Shown here: piece by piece, positions 33,017 through 35,109 of the stretch
Numbering within the stretch: position 1 is the stretch's first letter
Layout of the letters: each line of letters opens with the position of its first letter
NCBI RefSeq assembly: GCF_023502395.1
Contig: NZ_JAMFMB010000036.1
Span: 1 to 35,109, forward strand
DNA length: 35,109 nucleotides
Direction: 5' to 3'
Source of the DNA: Ruegeria spongiae
GTDB taxonomy: Bacteria; Pseudomonadota; Alphaproteobacteria; Rhodobacterales; Rhodobacteraceae
Program-made: the position numbers and the translations under genes
The notes under the pieces: generated by a model
Database searches by the model: none
Seen by the model: the letters and a program-made list of their open reading frames with translations, nothing else
What the model was told of the DNA's origin: nothing

Positions 33017-33448
33017 ATGACGCCGCCGGAGGCCCCCATGGATGGTTCGACCAGCCAAGGGAATACCCCTCCGGCGGCGTCCGTTTGCGTGCCCGAAACA
33101 GGCGCGATCACCGTGTTGCGCAAGCGCAGCGACTTCCTGAAGGCGGCGCGCGCGCGGCGGCAAGGCACCGCCTCAATGATGGTACAGGCGCGTCGGCGCG
33201 GGGATGATGACGCCGCCGGAACGCGCGTCGGCTTCACCTGTTCCAAGAAGGTGGGCAATGCGGTGGCCCGCAACCGCGCCAAGCGACGCCTGCGCGAGGC
33301 CGCGCGGCTGGTGCTGCCTGAGCTGGGCAAGTCCGGTTGGGACTATGTGCTGATCGGGCGTCGCGACGCGACCGCAGACCGGCCGTTCGAGATGCTCCTG
33401 CAGGACCTGCGCCACGCCCTGCGCAAACTGCACGCGAGCAAACCATGA
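33017..33448 (+). CDS. rnpA: Ribonuclease P protein component
   Basis: 143 residues. The RNR signature [20 protein letters not shown] binds the RNase [24 protein letters not shown] and [12 protein letters not shown] precede it. The protein helps RNase P process the 5' ends of tRNAs. The N-terminus is long for the family; the ATG at 33050 is an alternative start. Its stop overlaps the yidD start as ATGA. Confidence 0.95.
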   Translation: MTPPEAPMDGSTSQGNTPPAASVCVPETGAITVLRKRSDFLKAARARRQGTASMMVQARRRGDDDAAGTRVGFTCSKKVGNAVARNRAKRRLREAARLVLPELGKSGWDYVLIGRRDATADRPFEMLLQDLRHALRKLHASKP

Positions 33449-33681
33449 CCCCGCTTGCCCATGTTTTTGCGCTGCCCGTGCGGCTCTATCGGCTTCTCTT
33501 CAGCCCCTGGGTCGGATTCAACTGCCGCTATCAGCCCACCTGCTCGGCCTACGCGCTGGAGGCGCTGGAGAAACACGGTGCGATCAAGGGCAGCTGGATG
33601 GCCGTCAAACGTATCGCGCGCTGCCACCCGCTGGGCGGCGACGGTTATGACCCTGTGCCTGACGACAAACCGAGCGATTAG
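33445..33681 (+). CDS. yidD: Membrane protein insertion efficiency factor YidD
   Basis: 78 residues. [59 protein letters not shown] is the complete YidD pattern with its three conserved cysteines. It assists YidC-dependent insertion at the inner membrane. yidC does not follow; the next gene is on the other strand and overlaps the stop by four bases. Confidence 0.95.
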   Translation: MTPLAHVFALPVRLYRLLFSPWVGFNCRYQPTCSAYALEALEKHGAIKGSWMAVKRIARCHPLGGDGYDPVPDDKPSD

Positions 33682-34622
33682 GGGGCTTCGATCAGGCCCA
33701 GATTGCCCTGCGTGGTCCGCGCCCGGGTTGGAATCACCTCGCGGTCCAGCTTGCCCAGCAAGGTGTGATGCAGGTCCTCATAGAATCGCGGTGCGTCGAA
33801 ATACCAGCTGTGGCTGGCCGATTTACCGTCATCATAATCATCGCGGGTTTTGTTGAAGAACGCGCCGCAATACAGATTGACCGCCTTCTCATGATGATCC
33901 CGGGGCATACCGACCCGACCCAGCCGACGCGAGACCCCCACCCGCTTGATCTCGGACACCGACAGAATCTCGTCAAACGGGCTGTAATAGCAGGTCAGCC
34001 GCGTGCAGCGGCGCAGCAGGGATGAGGTCTTGGGGTTTCCCATCGTGAAGGATTTCGACGACACATCCGCCGCCACAAAGGCGATCTGGCTGGTGGTCCA
34101 GCTGGTCTGCGCGGTGACGTGGTCATCATCGGCGTAATCCATCGCTTCGCGGACCAGATAGGTACCCATGGAATGGGCCAACACATGAATATTGTAGCGG
34201 CAATCCGCCGTCTGCATCCGCGACAACCGGTTGATACCGTGGACAAACAGCTTGTCCGCCGACCGGCGCGCATCGGCCCGGTCGGCGTTATACCCCAGCA
34301 ACGACCCGTCGCTGGGCCAGTCAAAGCTGATGACAACGCCGTTGAACCCATGCGCCTCGAGCCCGGCCCGGATTTTGCGGTGGCGTTCGAGCATCTCGAA
34401 TTGCTCGGTGTTGAAGCCATGCACGAAGACCACGATATGGCCGTTCTCTTCGTCGGTTGCACAGGCGGCCTCTTGCACGAGGCCGACCCATTCCGAGACA
34501 GGCTTCTCGTGCTGCCGCACGGGTTGCTGAACCCCGGGTGGAATGGCCAGATAGCGCGCGGCCCCCAGCTTGTTGGAATAATGATCTCCGCTGCGGGCGC
34601 GGACGGAAAAGAAATAGTCCAT
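33678..34622 (-). CDS. Alpha/beta hydrolase (DUF900 type)
   Basis: 314 residues. [16 protein letters not shown] holds the oxyanion-side HGFN motif, and the nucleophile is S151 in [23 protein letters not shown] between them is typical of DUF900 esterase-like proteins. There is no signal peptide, so it is cytoplasmic. It converges on yidD with a four-base overlap. The substrate is unknown. Confidence 0.85.
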   Translation of the reverse strand: MDYFFSVRARSGDHYSNKLGAARYLAIPPGVQQPVRQHEKPVSEWVGLVQEAACATDEENGHIVVFVHGFNTEQFEMLERHRKIRAGLEAHGFNGVVISFDWPSDGSLLGYNADRADARRSADKLFVHGINRLSRMQTADCRYNIHVLAHSMGTYLVREAMDYADDDHVTAQTSWTTSQIAFVAADVSSKSFTMGNPKTSSLLRRCTRLTCYYSPFDEILSVSEIKRVGVSRRLGRVGMPRDHHEKAVNLYCGAFFNKTRDDYDDGKSASHSWYFDAPRFYEDLHHTLLGKLDREVIPTRARTTQGNLGLIEAP

Positions 34623-34735
34623 GACTCAATCCTCTCTAAAATACCTGTCAAGCATAGCACAAGCTGCGCGCCGGATCAGGTCTTTGCAGCGCCGCGCTTC
34701 CATGGCATATGCCCGAAAGCCTGAGGAGAACCACA

Positions 34736-34912
34736 ATGCTGGACGATGACAGCGACATCCATCCCCTGTTCGCCGGGGCGCCCTCGACCACCGAGTTCAA
34801 GAAGCTGCGCAAACGGATCGTCCGCCACACCCGCGAGGCGATCGAACAATATGGCATGGTCGAGCGTGGCGCAAAATGGCTGGTCTGCCTGTCTGGCGGT
34901 TATGTCAACTGA
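34736..34912 (+). pseudogene. ttcA: ttcA, tRNA 2-thiocytidine synthetase, cut by an IS
   Basis: The first 55 residues ([15 protein letters not shown]..., [35 protein letters not shown]) match the TtcA N-terminus up to the PP-loop, which should read SGGKDS. After GGT at 34900 the sequence changes to a few foreign codons and a stop. GAGGAG precedes the ATG. The loss removes the ATP-binding loop and the Cys motifs, so 2-thiocytidine at tRNA position 32 would be lost unless the rest is re-joined. The remainder of ttcA must lie beyond the window. Confidence 0.85.
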
Positions 34913-35109
34913 ACCACTACCGACTGGCGTCTGTAGGATCGGCGATGTGGTTTTGAGGTATTGCAGGACGATGTCTTCGGTGATGGCGCCGTTGGTGGTG
35001 GAGAAATATCCCCTACCCCAGAACCGGCGCCCCCAATAGCGCCTGCGGATCGCGAGAAACTCCCGTTGCACCTGGTGTGACGAACGGCCCTTCATCTTGC
35101 GCACCAGGT
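34901..35109 (-). mobile_element. tnpA: IS200/IS605-family element, one end and TnpA C-terminus
   Basis: Minus strand reads LVRKMKGRSSHQVQREFLAIRRRYWGRRFWGRGYFSTTNGAITEDIVLQYLK, the C-terminal half of Y1 (HUH) transposase TnpA. The N-terminus with the HUH motif is beyond 35109. The open frame runs past the element end into antisense ttcA, so the true stop is unclear. The border with ttcA is at 34900/34901; this group inserts without target duplication next to a short preferred sequence. Confidence 0.82.

Noticed and set aside
32597-33163. N-terminal extension of the VTT membrane protein frame
   Set aside because: It would run antisense through rpmH and into rnpA and lacks any VTT features; the start at 32596 is used.
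34676-34900. Continuation of the IS200 transposase frame into ttcA
   Set aside because: This part is the complement of ttcA coding sequence and does not look like a TnpA tail.
1-35109. CRISPR array or Cascade genes that could serve the Tn7-like element
   Set aside because: No regularly spaced direct repeats and no Cas-like proteins were seen.

Overview
The window reads as chromosomal DNA of a marine-type alphaproteobacterium, most likely Rhodobacterales (Roseobacter group). Supporting this are the rpmH-rnpA-yidD cluster, a DUF1127 protein, a short stand-alone tyrosine recombinase, IS91-type debris with an accessory integrase, and the overall codon use. This is inference from protein style, not from a search. 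Conserved chromosome lies at both ends, with a long accessory stretch (about 2.6-28.8 kb) between.

Layout. (1) 0-2.5 kb: a minus-strand operon aminotransferase > RidA > YbaK-type deacylase with a divergent GntR/FCD regulator and a palindromic operator. (2) 2.7-5.5 kb: a short tyrosine recombinase, a divergent ArsR/ArsP pair with paired operators, then an IS91 transposase remnant. (3) 5.6-11.7 kb: a Tn7-like transposition module (tnsA-tnsB-tnsC-tniQ, all overlapping) headed by a Ner-like repressor. (4) 11.9-14.5 kb: an unrecognised HTH protein and IS wreckage (IS91-associated integrase fused to an IS3 transposase tail, and an IS1182-type remnant). (5) 14.6-18.7 kb: SAM methyltransferase, cysteine synthase, and a cyclase/winged-helix/TPR regulator. 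(6) 18.8-23.4 kb: an IS110 remnant abutting a truncated di-haem peroxidase gene, which is the last gene of a minus-strand operon homocysteine methyltransferase > micro-ORF > flavin monooxygenase > DUF1127 > peroxidase, with a divergent GlxA/AraC-type activator. (7) 23.6-28.8 kb: a decayed recombinase copy and a defence-like island (TIR protein with a CHCC N-terminus, HNH nuclease, DUF2188; divergently XRE, ImmA/IrrE and an exonuclease I homologue), ending at the 3' end of tRNA-Arg(ACG). (8) 29-35.1 kb: core genes (histidine kinase, flavin disulfide reductase, VTT membrane protein, rpmH, rnpA, yidD, a DUF900-type hydrolase) and ttcA cut by an IS200-type element at the window edge.

The most interesting signal is in region 6. 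A 40-bp sequence (32/40 identical) occurs once just upstream of the monooxygenase and once between the methyltransferase and the AraC-type gene, in the same orientation relative to both minus-strand genes. In that orientation it encodes the start of two tiny ORFs, MSD(T/I)HRFGH; the first overlaps the monooxygenase start by ATGA. It is either a repeated activator site or a small peptide family, and it marks a thiol/methyl-related operon I cannot match to a named pathway. Second are the Tn7-like module without a visible TnsD or CRISPR partner, and the tRNA-linked defence island.
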